The notes: generated from the letters alone by a model not told the origin. 11,107 nt of DNA from an uncultured Neisseria sp. (GCA_937919795.1 CALFOA010000062.1:1-11107), one strand, 5' to 3'. Counted from the stretch's first letter, positions 1 through 11,051 are shown. Program-made: numbers and translations.

Positions 1-20
1 ACGGCTGAGCCGTGCTTTTT
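1..20 (-). terminator. Probable atp operon terminator, cut by window edge
   Basis: Fifteen bases past the atpC stop, the minus strand reads AAAAAGC and then ACGGC-TCA-GCCGT, a perfect 5-bp stem with a 3-base loop. The A-run before the stem implies that the missing side continues GC plus a T-run, giving a longer bidirectional rho-independent terminator. The outer arm lies outside the window, so this is an inference from half of the structure. Confidence 0.55.
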
Positions 21-35
21 ATCAATCTCGGAAGA

Positions 36-461
36 TTATTTATGCTTGTGAGCGCGGATATAATCCAGCGTTTTGAGTTCGGCAATCGCCGCCGCCAAAG
101 CAGCGTGTGCTTTCGCCAGCGACTCTTGGTCGGTTGCTTGGGAAATTCTAGCTTCAGCCGCTTTCTTAGCCTCTTCGGCGCGTGCAGCATCCATTTCGGC
201 ACTGCGCACAGCCACGTCGGCTAAAATGGTGATTTTATGAGGCAAAACCTCCAAAACACCACCGGAAACAGCCACCAGCACTTCTTCGGCAGAATCGGGT
301 ACGGTCAAACGCAATGCACCCGGACGAACTAAACTCATAACCGGCTCGTGTCGCGGATAAATACCGAGTTCACCATTCAGAGTCGGCACCACAACAAAGC
401 TGGCCTCGCCTGAAAAGATCTGTTGTTCGTTACTTACCACTTCAACTTGCATGACACTCAT
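36..461 (-). CDS. atpC: F1F0 ATP synthase epsilon subunit
   Basis: This is the central-stalk epsilon subunit (141 residues), which binds gamma and the c-ring and can inhibit ATP hydrolysis through its C-terminal helices. Residues 1-88 form the N-terminal beta-sandwich, with the family segments GELGIYPRHEP and RPGALRLTV. Residues 90-138 are alanine- and charge-rich and fit the two-helix C-terminal domain. It is the last gene of the operon, 12 bases after atpD. An AGGAGG ribosome site sits about 5 bases before the ATG at 461. A second in-frame ATG at codon 4 is possible, but the site spacing and the usual Neisseria N-terminus favour the first. Nothing is unusual in length or sequence. Confidence 0.97.
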   Translation of the reverse strand: MSVMQVEVVSNEQQIFSGEASFVVVPTLNGELGIYPRHEPVMSLVRPGALRLTVPDSAEEVLVAVSGGVLEVLPHKITILADVAVRSAEMDAARAEEAKKAAEARISQATDQESLAKAHAALAAAIAELKTLDYIRAHKHK

Positions 462-473
462 GCCGGCCTCCTA

Positions 474-1880
<1,407 letters not shown>

Positions 1881-1904
1881 CTATTGTGTGAGGCGGTCAG
1901 TGCC

Positions 1905-2777
1905 TTAAACGGCAGCTGCACCCGCCACGATTTCTGACAACTCTGTGGTAATCGCTGCTTGACGCGATTTGTTGTATACCAAACGCAACTCTTTGATTGC
2001 GTTACCGGCATTATCTGTAGCCGCCTTCATCGCTACCATACGGGCAGCTTGTTCGGAAGCCATATTATCGGATAATGCCTGATAAACCACAGACTCTAAA
2101 TAACGGCGGACCAAATATTCCAACACTGCGGTACTGCTGGGCTCATATCGATAATCCCAGTTGTAGTCTCCGCTATGATTGTCGTCCAGCGCGGTTTGGC
2201 CTATCGGCAACAATACTTCCATACGCGGTTCTTGGCGCATAGTGTTGACAAAGCCTGAATACACCAATTGAATAACATCCAACTCATGTTTCTCATAACG
2301 CTGGAACAATTCGGTTAAAGGACCGAGCAGCATTTCCATTTTTGGGGTATCACCCAAGTTGGTTACACTGGCAATCACATTCAAACCGATACGCTGGCAC
2401 GCAGCCAAACCTTTGCTTCCCAAGCACACCACTTCCGTTTCAATGCCTTGGTCTTGGTATTCCTGAACCTGTGCCAAGAATTTCTTCAACACATTCGCGT
2501 TCAGACCGCCACACAGGCCTTTATCGGTGGTGATTAAGATAAAACCTGCACGGCGCACTTCACGATGTTCTTCCAACAAGGCAATGCCGTGGGTTTCTTG
2601 GGTTTGCGACAGGTGGTTCATTACCAAACGCACTTTGTCGGCGTACGGACGCGCTAAGCGCATCCGCTCTTGAGTCTTCCGCATTTTAGAGGTTGACACC
2701 ATCTGCATCGCTTTAGTGATCTTTTGGGTATTTTGAACACTACGGATTTTGGTGAGAATCTCTTTTCCTACTGCCAT
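1905..2777 (-). CDS. atpG: F1F0 ATP synthase gamma subunit
   Basis: This is the rotor shaft of F1 (290 residues), which couples c-ring rotation to the catalytic sites. The N-terminal helix (about 2-55) carries the family pattern KIRSVQNTQKITKAMQMVST. The C-terminal helix (about 235-287) includes the signature region MKAATDNAGNAIKELRLVYN and pairs with the first helix as the coiled-coil shaft. The middle, with ITTDKGLCGGLN, is the Rossmann-like globular domain. An AAGGAG site lies 6-7 bases before the ATG. It follows atpA after 23 bases and precedes atpD by 33 bases. The length is normal and no anomalies were seen. Confidence 0.98.
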   Translation of the reverse strand: MAVGKEILTKIRSVQNTQKITKAMQMVSTSKMRKTQERMRLARPYADKVRLVMNHLSQTQETHGIALLEEHREVRRAGFILITTDKGLCGGLNANVLKKFLAQVQEYQDQGIETEVVCLGSKGLAACQRIGLNVIASVTNLGDTPKMEMLLGPLTELFQRYEKHELDVIQLVYSGFVNTMRQEPRMEVLLPIGQTALDDNHSGDYNWDYRYEPSSTAVLEYLVRRYLESVVYQALSDNMASEQAARMVAMKAATDNAGNAIKELRLVYNKSRQAAITTELSEIVAGAAAV

Positions 2778-2800
2778 TTCAGACTCCTTTCATCTCGCTC

Positions 2801-4348
2801 TTACGCAGCGTAATTGTAAGAAGCTTTGAAAGACTTCATGGCTGCAGTTAACGTTTGCTCGTTTGCGTCAGACATAGCACCTGAAGCATTGATTTCTTCC
2901 AATACATTCGCATGCTGAATGCGGACATAATTGCGGAACTCAGATTCAAACGCCAAAGCTTTGGAAACAGGCACATCGCTGTAAGAGCCATTGTTAATCG
3001 CCCACAAGGTCAAAGCCATTTCAGCAGTATTCAAGGTATTGAACTGCTTCTGCTTCATCAACTCGGTTACTACTTCACCGTGTTGCAACTGTTTGCGGGT
3101 TGCTTCATCCAAATCCGAAGCAAATTGCGAGAACGCAGCCAATTCACGGTATTGAGCCAATGCCAAACGAATACCACCGCCCAGTTTCTTGATGACTTTG
3201 GTTTGAGCTGCACCACCTACGCGCGATACGGAAATACCGGCATTGATTGCAGGACGGATACCAGAGTTGAACAAGTCGGTTTCCAAGAAAATCTGACCGT
3301 CGGTAATCGAAATCACGTTAGTCGGTACGAATGCTGATACGTCACCTGCCTGAGTTTCAATAATCGGCAGCGCGGTCAACGAACCGGTTTTGCCGGTTAC
3401 TTCGCCATTAGTCAACTTAGCCACTTCATCAGCATTGATGCGGGCGGCACGTTCGAGCAAGCGTGAGTGCAGATAGAATACGTCACCCGGATAAGCTTCG
3501 CGGCCGGGAGGGCGACGCAGCAACAGGGAAATCTGACGATAAGCAACCGCTTGTTTAGACAAGTCGTCATAAACAATCAGCGCATCTTCACCGCGATCGC
3601 GGAAGAATTCGCCCATAGTACAGCCTGAATACGGTGCAATAAATTGCAGCGCAGCAGCTTCGGAAGCAGTTGCCGCCACCACAATGGTGTGATCCAAGGC
3701 GCCGTGCTCTTCCAGTTTACGTACCACGTTGGCAATCGAAGAAGCTTTTTGGCCAACCGCTACATAGATACAAACAACACCGGTACCTTTTTGGTTGACG
3801 ATAGCATCCAATGCCACTGCTGTTTTACCAGTTTGACGGTCACCAATAATCAACTCACGCTGACCACGGCCTACCGGCACCATAGAGTCAATTGCTTTCA
3901 AACCGGTTTGCATCGGCTGGTCAACGGATTGACGGGCGATTACACCGGGGGCAATTTTTTCAATCGGTGCGGTTTTAGCAGTATTAATCGGACCTTTGCC
4001 GTCAATCGGCTGACCCAATGCATTGACTACACGACCAACCAATTCACGACCAACCGGTACTTCCAGAATACGGCCAGTACATTTAACTTCGTCGCCTTCT
4101 TTGATGTGCTCGTACTCACCCAACACAACGGCACCCACGGAGTCACGCTCCAAGTTCATGGCCAAACCGAAAGTGTTGCTGGGGAATTCGAGCATCTCAC
4201 CTTGCATTACATCTGATAAGCCGTGAACGCGAACGATACCATCGGTTACAGAGATAACGGTACCGCGGGTACGCATTTCCTGTTTGGTATCCAAGTTCTC
4301 GATTTTGGCTTTCAGCAAATCGCTGATTTCAGCAGAATTAAGCTGCAT
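2801..4348 (-). CDS. atpA: F1F0 ATP synthase alpha subunit
   Basis: This is the non-catalytic nucleotide-binding subunit of the F1 hexamer (515 residues). The N-terminal beta-barrel covers about 1-95. Walker A GDRQTGKT is at 169-176, and the [11 protein letters not shown] strand is around 255-265. The signature [10 protein letters not shown] is at 366-375, followed directly by Arg376, the arginine that reaches into the neighbouring beta catalytic site (the same number as in E. coli). The C-terminal helical domain follows to Ala515. An AGGAGAG site lies 8-9 bases before the ATG and overlaps the atpH stop codon TAG, so translation is probably coupled to atpH. No missing key residues. Confidence 0.99.
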   Translation of the reverse strand: MQLNSAEISDLLKAKIENLDTKQEMRTRGTVISVTDGIVRVHGLSDVMQGEMLEFPSNTFGLAMNLERDSVGAVVLGEYEHIKEGDEVKCTGRILEVPVGRELVGRVVNALGQPIDGKGPINTAKTAPIEKIAPGVIARQSVDQPMQTGLKAIDSMVPVGRGQRELIIGDRQTGKTAVALDAIVNQKGTGVVCIYVAVGQKASSIANVVRKLEEHGALDHTIVVAATASEAAALQFIAPYSGCTMGEFFRDRGEDALIVYDDLSKQAVAYRQISLLLRRPPGREAYPGDVFYLHSRLLERAARINADEVAKLTNGEVTGKTGSLTALPIIETQAGDVSAFVPTNVISITDGQIFLETDLFNSGIRPAINAGISVSRVGGAAQTKVIKKLGGGIRLALAQYRELAAFSQFASDLDEATRKQLQHGEVVTELMKQKQFNTLNTAEMALTLWAINNGSYSDVPVSKALAFESEFRNYVRIQHANVLEEINASGAMSDANEQTLTAAMKSFKASYNYAA

Positions 4349-4358
4349 GAAAACTCTC

Positions 4359-4907
4359 CTAATTTGTCATTGCCGTGTACAGCTGTTGTAGCTTAGCTTG
4401 CACAGACAGATCCAATACTTGATCACCCACCTCTACCTTGAGCCCACCAATTAAGGTCGGATCAACTTCAAAAGTGGCATCCAAACGGCTATTAAAGTGC
4501 TGTTCCAAATCGCTGACGATTTTGGCTTGTTGCCCTTCTCCGGCAAATTCGTAAGCACTGTAAATAACCGCTTTTTTGGCATTATTGCGTGATAAAGCTA
4601 AATCTTGATATTGAGCATAGATCTCAGGTAAAACCTGCAAGCGCTTTCCTTCTGCTACCACACTCACGAAATTACGAAAAGTTTCGTTCTGCATAGCAGG
4701 GGATTCACTCAACAAACGAATCAGCACATCGGCTTTATGCTTGCTGCTGGTCTGGGTATCTTCAATCATTACAGAGACTTGACTCTGTTGCACAGACCAA
4801 GCCAACTCTTTCAGTCCGCTCAACCAAGATTCAATTTGATTTTTTTCGTCCGCCAGCTCAAATAATGCTTTCGCATAAGGTCTGGCAATGGTTGCGAACT
4901 CTGCCAT
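4359..4907 (-). CDS. atpH: F1F0 ATP synthase delta subunit
   Basis: This is the peripheral-stalk subunit (182 residues) that ties the top of the alpha/beta hexamer to the b dimer. Residues 1-105 form the N-terminal helical bundle, opening with the typical [15 protein letters not shown]. The C-terminal family signature is around 149-169 ([17 protein letters not shown]). The ATG at 4907 is only 4 bases after the atpF stop, and its AGGAG site lies inside the end of atpF, indicating translational coupling. The length is close to the usual 175-180. The sequence is more divergent than alpha or beta, as is normal for delta. Confidence 0.97.
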   Translation of the reverse strand: MAEFATIARPYAKALFELADEKNQIESWLSGLKELAWSVQQSQVSVMIEDTQTSSKHKADVLIRLLSESPAMQNETFRNFVSVVAEGKRLQVLPEIYAQYQDLALSRNNAKKAVIYSAYEFAGEGQQAKIVSDLEQHFNSRLDATFEVDPTLIGGLKVEVGDQVLDLSVQAKLQQLYTAMTN

Positions 4908-4911
4908 AATA

Positions 4912-5382
4912 TTACAGCTCCTGTTTCAGGTTGCTTAACAATTGGGCGTGTTGTGTTTCATTCACTTCACGACGCAAAATTGCTTCCGCACCTTTTACAG
5001 CCAACACAGCAACTTGTTCACGCAAAGCTTCGCGGGCGCGATTGGCTTCTTGTTCTACATCTGCTTTGGCTTGCTCTGTAATCCGCGCAGCTTCGGTAGA
5101 TGCTTGGCCTTTGGCTTCTTCTACAATCTGGGCTGCTCGTTTTTCCGCATTGGCAATCATTTCTGATACCTGATTACGGCCTTCAGACAAGAGTTCTGCA
5201 ACTTTCTTTTCCGCCTGTTCAAAATCACTTTTACCGCGCTCGGCTGCTGCCAAGCCCTCAGCAATTTTGTCGGCGCGCTCGTCTAACGCTTTTGCGATGG
5301 GCGGCCACACAAACTTCATGGTAAACCACACCAAACCGAAAAAGACGATTAACTGCGCAAATAAGGTTGCATTAATATTCAC
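4912..5382 (-). CDS. atpF: F1F0 ATP synthase b subunit, GTG start
   Basis: This is the peripheral-stalk b subunit (156 residues), acting as a dimer that anchors subunit a and delta. One membrane helix spans about residues 6-23, followed by the Pro27-Pro28 hinge. A long Ala/Glu/Lys-rich coiled coil (about 35-150) ends in LKQEL. The start codon is GTG at 5382-5380: the protein begins NINATLFAQ as in other Neisseria b subunits, no in-frame ATG fits, and a GAAGG site lies 9 bases upstream. A 73-base gap with a small hairpin separates it from atpE. The GTG start may lower its output relative to the much more abundant c subunit. Confidence 0.97.
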   Translation of the reverse strand: MNINATLFAQLIVFFGLVWFTMKFVWPPIAKALDERADKIAEGLAAAERGKSDFEQAEKKVAELLSEGRNQVSEMIANAEKRAAQIVEEAKGQASTEAARITEQAKADVEQEANRAREALREQVAVLAVKGAEAILRREVNETQHAQLLSNLKQEL

Positions 5383-5421
5383 TTTACTTAACCTTCGTAT
5401 TAGGGTTAATCAAACAAACGG

Positions 5422-5442
5422 TGTTTCGTTTGTATCGAAACA
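5422..5442 (-). promoter_or_regulatory. Hairpin in the atpE-atpF gap
   Basis: TGTTTCG (5422-5428) and CGAAACA (5436-5442) form a perfect 7-bp stem around a 7-base loop, 13 bases past the atpE stop. No T-run follows on the minus strand, so it is not a full terminator. It could protect the 3' end of atpE-containing mRNA and help give the high c-subunit ratio, but that role is inference. Confidence 0.4.
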
Positions 5443-5455
5443 GTTTCTGTTCGGA

Positions 5456-5746
<291 letters not shown>

Positions 5747-5768
5747 TTAAAACAAACTACTTAATTCA

Positions 5769-6978
<1,210 letters not shown>

Positions 6979-7022
6979 ACATTTATACTGGATTACAACC
7001 AGAGACAGGATTAAGCGGTGCT

Positions 7023-7051
7023 ACTATAATCAAGATGTGTACCAGCGTCAA
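7023..7051 (-). promoter_or_regulatory. Sigma70-type promoter of the atp operon
   Basis: The minus strand shows TTGACG (7051-7046), a 17-base spacer and TATAGT (7028-7023), five of six matches in each box at ideal spacing. Transcription would begin near 7016-7019, about 40 bases before the atpI ATG. It lies downstream of the parB terminator, so the atp operon has its own start. Apart from an AT-rich stretch at 7085-7104, I see nothing else in the rest of the atpI-parB gap. Confidence 0.8.
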
Positions 7052-7216
7052 GACAAACGTTAACCTTTGTGAATCAGATACCTGACTTTTTTTGTGTTAT
7101 TTTACTGTAGCTTGCCTGTTTTGCCCACCAAAAACTACAAAGGACTACACCACATTAAGAATTAAACGGCACACTCAAGGGCGATTACCACATATCCTGT
7201 CTTTTTACCCAACATA

Positions 7217-7258
7217 TAAAAATGCCTGTCTGAATACTATTTCAGACAGGCATTTTTA
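7217..7258 (-). terminator. parB terminator built from inverted DUS pair
   Basis: An 18-bp perfect stem (7217-7234 with 7241-7258) has a 6-base loop. It lies 15 bases past the parB stop, and the minus-strand 3' arm ends in a T-run (ATTTTTATAT). The stem core is two facing uptake sequences, a common terminator design in Neisseria. It also ends with a T-run on the plus strand, but no plus-strand gene reads into it. Confidence 0.88.
7223..7252. repeat. DUS pair, TG-wad dialect, inverted
   Basis: TGCCTGTCTGAA is on the plus strand at 7223-7234 and its reverse complement is at 7241-7252. Both copies are preceded by A, giving ATGCCTGTCTGAA. DNA uptake sequences are bound by the minor pilin ComP during natural transformation; assignment to this dialect is from memory of the published dialect list. 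Confidence 0.85.
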
Positions 7259-7273
7259 AAACAGAAAGCCTTT

Positions 7274-8131
7274 TTACTCAAACTCTACACCCAATTGACG
7301 CAACAGATTTTCCAGTGTTTCCGGGCTATCAAAATGCAAAATGATTTTGCCTTTTTTCTGATTACGAGTGAGCACTTCGGCATTCACACCCAATTTATCG
7401 GTAATCGCATCATTCAAGCGACGGATATCGGGATTGATGCTCTTGATGGCAGTAGAAGGTTTGCCCTGATTCAGCATTTGGCTGCGGCGCTCGACTTCAC
7501 GTACCGACCAGCCGTTTTTCACCGCTTTTTGTGCCAGCATGAGTTGATCAACCACTGGCAAGGTTAACAAAGCACGAGCATGCCCCATTTCCAAACGGCG
7601 CTGGTACAGCATATCTTGTACCGGCTCCGGCAAGCCAAGCAAGCGCAAGCTGTTGGAAATGGCGCTGCGGCTTTTGCCAACTGCTTTGGCGATGGTTTCG
7701 TGGGTGAGGCTGAATTCGTCGGCCAAGCGTTTCAAACCGCGCGCTTCTTCAATTGGGTTTAGGTTTTCGCGTTGCAGGTTTTCAATCAAACCCATTGCCA
7801 GCGCGGTTTCGTCGCTGATGCTTTTCACCACCACCGGCATTTCGGTGAGGCCGGCCAATTGGCTGGCGCGCCAGCGGCGCTCGCCGGCAATCAATTCGTA
7901 GCCGTTGAGGCCTTGCTCGCGCACAATCACCGGCTGGATGACGCCTTGCGCCTTGATGGATTCGGCCAGCTCCTGCAAGGCTTCGTCATCCATTTGCACG
8001 CGCGGCTGATAGCGCCCGGGGCGGATATCGCCGATCGGCACGGTGGTGAGGCGGTCGTTGCCGCCGTCGTCCAGATTATGGGAAATCAGTGAATCCAGGC
8101 CGCGGCCGAGGCCGCCTTTGGGTTTTGCCAT
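7274..8131 (-). CDS. parB: Chromosome partitioning protein ParB
   Basis: ParB (285 residues) is a CTP-dependent DNA clamp that loads at parS and works with ParA to segregate the origin region. The N-terminal GLGRGLDSLI (7-16) is the ParA-contact motif. PGRYQPR is at 38-44, the CTP-binding motif GERRWRA at 83-89 and ENLQREN at 117-123. The helix-turn-helix for parS is at about 142-166 (LTHETIAKAVGKSRSAISNSL), and the C-terminal dimerisation part ends GVEFE. I chose ATG 8131 over 8140: AAGGA is 8 bases from 8131 but abuts the upstream ATG, and MAKPKGG is the usual start. No parA lies directly upstream and no TGTTTCACGTGAAACA parS site was seen in the window. GC is about 40 percent at its 3' end but 60-70 percent over its 5' half. 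Confidence 0.97.
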   Translation of the reverse strand: MAKPKGGLGRGLDSLISHNLDDGGNDRLTTVPIGDIRPGRYQPRVQMDDEALQELAESIKAQGVIQPVIVREQGLNGYELIAGERRWRASQLAGLTEMPVVVKSISDETALAMGLIENLQRENLNPIEEARGLKRLADEFSLTHETIAKAVGKSRSAISNSLRLLGLPEPVQDMLYQRRLEMGHARALLTLPVVDQLMLAQKAVKNGWSVREVERRSQMLNQGKPSTAIKSINPDIRRLNDAITDKLGVNAEVLTRNQKKGKIILHFDSPETLENLLRQLGVEFE

Positions 8132-8144
8132 GTGTGTCATCCTT

Positions 8145-8156
8145 TTCAGACAGGCA
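8145..8156 (-). repeat. Single DUS in the parB leader
   Basis: An exact TGCCTGTCTGAA on the minus strand, preceded by A, runs straight into the AAAGGA ribosome site of parB. It is a lone copy, so it cannot form the usual paired hairpin. Confidence 0.85.
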
Positions 8157-8167
8157 TAGGTTCGCTT

Positions 8168-8187
8168 AATGATTTAAAATGATTTAA
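8168..8187 (-). repeat. Tandem 10-bp repeat in parB leader
   Basis: AATGATTTAA occurs twice head to tail (8168-8177 and 8178-8187). It lies about 8-28 bases after the predicted parB start point, the right place for a regulator site or an mRNA element. Function unknown. Confidence 0.6.
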
Positions 8188-8201
8188 GTTGTAGAGACCG
8201 A

Positions 8202-8210
8202 ATTATAACA
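8202..8210 (-). promoter_or_regulatory. parB: Extended -10 promoter of parB
   Basis: The minus strand reads TGTTATAAT, a perfect TATAAT with the TGn extension. The -35 region is poor (TTCAGG at 8231-8226 with an 18-base spacer), as is usual for extended -10 promoters. The start point would be near 8195, giving a leader of about 64 bases before ATG 8131. Confidence 0.65.
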
Positions 8211-8473
8211 AGCTCTGAGTCCTGCCTGAAAAGCTTTTAATATAGATAATGGTTTTCGGATGAATGTAAACAGATTTTGTTGATTCAACATCGGTTTTCA
8301 ACAGACTCATCGTTCATCAGAGCCATTCATGATACTCTGTTACTTTTGTTAATCATTTTTACTCTCGCTCTGCGTAAAGGATGGTTAAATCCTTCGTTAT
8401 TCCATTGTCGTCACTTATCATTACGAGGCTTAATGGCACAATAAATTATATGCCCTCTTGCTTTTGTTTTTAG

Positions 8474-9325
<852 letters not shown>

Positions 9326-9330
9326 GATAA

Positions 9331-9355
9331 AGCCCGACCGCAATCGGTTCAGGCT
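9331..9355 (+). terminator. Weak hairpin after kdsA
   Basis: AGCC-CG-ACCG pairs with CGGT-TCA-GGCT around a CAAT loop, 5 bases after the kdsA stop, with an internal mismatch and no T-run. A second weak stem, GCTAAGG/CCTTGGC (9448-9471), lies 9 bases before a T-run (9481-9487). Either could slow transcription, but neither is a clear terminator, so kdsA may read through into the next gene. Confidence 0.25.
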
Positions 9356-9483
9356 CTCATGCTTCCGGTTACCAAATATAGCGAAAAAACTTACCAGCCA
9401 CAGACAGTACAAGTAGCTTTAGCAGCTTACAAAATCGTCCTCTTTGAGCTAAGGCGCGGTAACACCTTGGCAGCAATAAATTT

Positions 9484-9512
9484 TTTTCGTTAAAACAATA
9501 CAACAATACAAT
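9484..9512 (+). promoter_or_regulatory. Weak promoter candidate for the Sel1 gene
   Basis: TTTTCG (9484-9489), a 17-base spacer and TACAAT (9507-9512) lie 22 bases before the Sel1 ATG. The spacer holds a perfect tandem 8-bp repeat, ACAATACA at 9495-9502 and 9503-9510. The -10 box matches five of six bases and the -35 box is poor. No Shine-Dalgarno precedes the ATG. Confidence 0.3.
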
Positions 9513-9534
9513 TATCGATACATTACACTTAAAC

Positions 9535-11037
9535 ATGAACGAATCCGCTCTGCTTGCTTTCAGACAGGCATTAAATTTTCTTCGCAGTAAGCCACCGAAA
9601 TATCAGGAGGCTATTCCTCTGTTGCAAGAAGCTGCTTTGGCCGGTTATGCCGAAGCAGCCTTTCAGCTTGGCGGCTGCTATGTTTATGGCCTTGGCACCC
9701 CCACCCAGATCAGTCAAGCAACTTACTGGCTCAAACAAGCTGCTGATCAAGGCCATTTGGCCGCACGTTACAACTTATTACTGCTGCGTGAGGGAAACAA
9801 TATTTCACTGGAAGAATTACTTCCTCACTATCAAAGCTTGGCAGAAGAGGGCTTTCTTGCCGCCCAAGTACGCCTGATGAATTATTTCTCTCATCAAAAT
9901 GACCCCCAACAAGCGCTGTATTGGGCCCGAAAAGCAGCGGCTCAACACCATCCCCACGCTCAGTATTTTCTGGCACACCATCATCAAAACAGCCCGCACC
10001 CCAACCTACTGGCCGCACATGAACTCTATCGTCAAGCGGCCGAACAAGGGCTGACTGCCGCCCACTGGCAACTGGCTAACCAATACCTCTACGGCCAAGG
10101 CGTAGAAGCCAGCCATCTCAAAGCCCGTTACCACTTCCAAATTGCCGCTAAAGGCGGTATTGTCGGCGCACAAAGCGAATATGCGCGACTGCTCTTGGAT
10201 GATCCTTTAGCCAATCAACAACAAATTGCCGAAGCCATACGCTGGCTGCAACACGCGGCTCAACAGCAAAATACCGACGCGCATGCCATGCTGGCTAAAT
10301 TCTACCTAACCGGCAAGCACATGGAACGCGACCAAGCCGCCGCGCTCAGCCATGCCAGCGCTGCCGCCCGCCATAACCATCCCGAGGCGTTACGCCTACT
10401 GGGCGACATCTATCAATACGGCATGGGCGTGGAAGCCGATCCCGATATGGCGCAAAACTACTACCGCCGTGCCGCTCAGCACGGCGACATCGCCTCCCGC
10501 CAGAAACTGCTATTGGCCGACGCCCTCAAAGCACCCAAAGCACCCGACACCCAGCACAGCGCCGCCACCATTGCCTATCACCAACGCAATGAAAAGCTTT
10601 ATCAATCGGCCTTCGCCCGCCATTATGGTTTGGGTTGCCGCCAAGATTATGCTGAAGCGCTGCGCCTTTACCAACAAGCCGCCGTGCACCACCATGCCAA
10701 AGCGCAAACCAATCTCGGCATCATGTATTACAACGGCCAAGGCGTAAAAAAAGATCCGGCGCGTGCCGCCCACTGGTTTGAGCAAGCCGCGCAACAAGGC
10801 GACACCAAAGCCCAATACAACCTCGCCTGCCTGTACCACCACGGTTACGGTGTCAAACAAGACAACGCCGTCGCCTGCCGCTGGTTGCAAGCCGCCATCG
10901 ATAGTGGTCATGAAGACCCGCAAGCCTTGCAGCAATTGTTGCGCAGCTGGCAGCAAACGGCCAAACCGGCGGAGCAAGCGCCTGATACCACTCAGCACCG
11001 CCCAACAAAAAGCCCATCCGAACCTTTGCCTTTATAA
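9535..11037 (+). CDS. Sel1-like repeat (SLR) protein, function unknown
   Basis: This is a 500-residue alpha-solenoid made almost wholly of Sel1-like repeats. About twelve units of 33-38 residues begin near 24, 58, 91, 124, 158, 193, 231, 266, 302, 345, 371 and 407, with a part unit from 443. The best copies carry A-x-x-x-L/Y-x-x-A-A-x-x-G-x-x-x-A-x-x-x-L-G and YGxGV turns (for example 182-190, 394-404 and 430-440). Units 3, 4, 9 and 10 are degenerate. No signal peptide or membrane helix is visible, so it is probably cytoplasmic. The tail (about 475-500) is Pro/Thr/Ser-rich and disordered. Residues 138-155 are His-rich (seven His). Such proteins usually scaffold protein complexes; the partner here cannot be told. 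The ATG lacks a clear ribosome site. GC rises from about 42-45 percent early to about 62 percent late in the gene. Confidence 0.85.
   Translation: MNESALLAFRQALNFLRSKPPKYQEAIPLLQEAALAGYAEAAFQLGGCYVYGLGTPTQISQATYWLKQAADQGHLAARYNLLLLREGNNISLEELLPHYQSLAEEGFLAAQVRLMNYFSHQNDPQQALYWARKAAAQHHPHAQYFLAHHHQNSPHPNLLAAHELYRQAAEQGLTAAHWQLANQYLYGQGVEASHLKARYHFQIAAKGGIVGAQSEYARLLLDDPLANQQQIAEAIRWLQHAAQQQNTDAHAMLAKFYLTGKHMERDQAAALSHASAAARHNHPEALRLLGDIYQYGMGVEADPDMAQNYYRRAAQHGDIASRQKLLLADALKAPKAPDTQHSAATIAYHQRNEKLYQSAFARHYGLGCRQDYAEALRLYQQAAVHHHAKAQTNLGIMYYNGQGVKKDPARAAHWFEQAAQQGDTKAQYNLACLYHHGYGVKQDNAVACRWLQAAIDSGHEDPQALQQLLRSWQQTAKPAEQAPDTTQHRPTKSPSEPLPL
9559..9570 (-). repeat. Single DUS inside the Sel1 coding start
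   Basis: An exact minus-strand TGCCTGTCTGAA, preceded by A, sits exactly on codons 9-12 of the Sel1 gene and encodes Phe-Arg-Gln-Ala. It is in frame and in the first helix, before the first recognisable repeat. Confidence 0.85.
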
Positions 11038-11051
11038 AGCATTTCAATCCA

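Noticed and set aside
3644..4216. 190-codon open frame antisense to atpA
   Set aside because: Same reason: the composition of atpA leaves this frame open, and its translation is low-complexity and resembles no protein family.
5422..5442. parS-like inverted repeat
   Set aside because: The outer six bases match parS arms, but the central part is TTTGTAT-spaced and 21 bases long instead of the 16-base TGTTTCACGTGAAACA.
7106..7139. TGTAG/CTACA inverted pair between atpI and parB
   Set aside because: Only 5 bp with a 24-base loop and no flanking signal; easily chance.
8381..8473. 30-codon frame ahead of kdsA, possible leader peptide
   Set aside because: AAAGG abuts the ATG with no spacer, the peptide has no attenuation-type codon run, and no terminator hairpin follows.
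10510..10998. 162-codon open frame antisense to the Sel1 gene
   Set aside because: The GC-rich, repeat-encoding strand keeps the opposite frame open; no start signal and no family resemblance.
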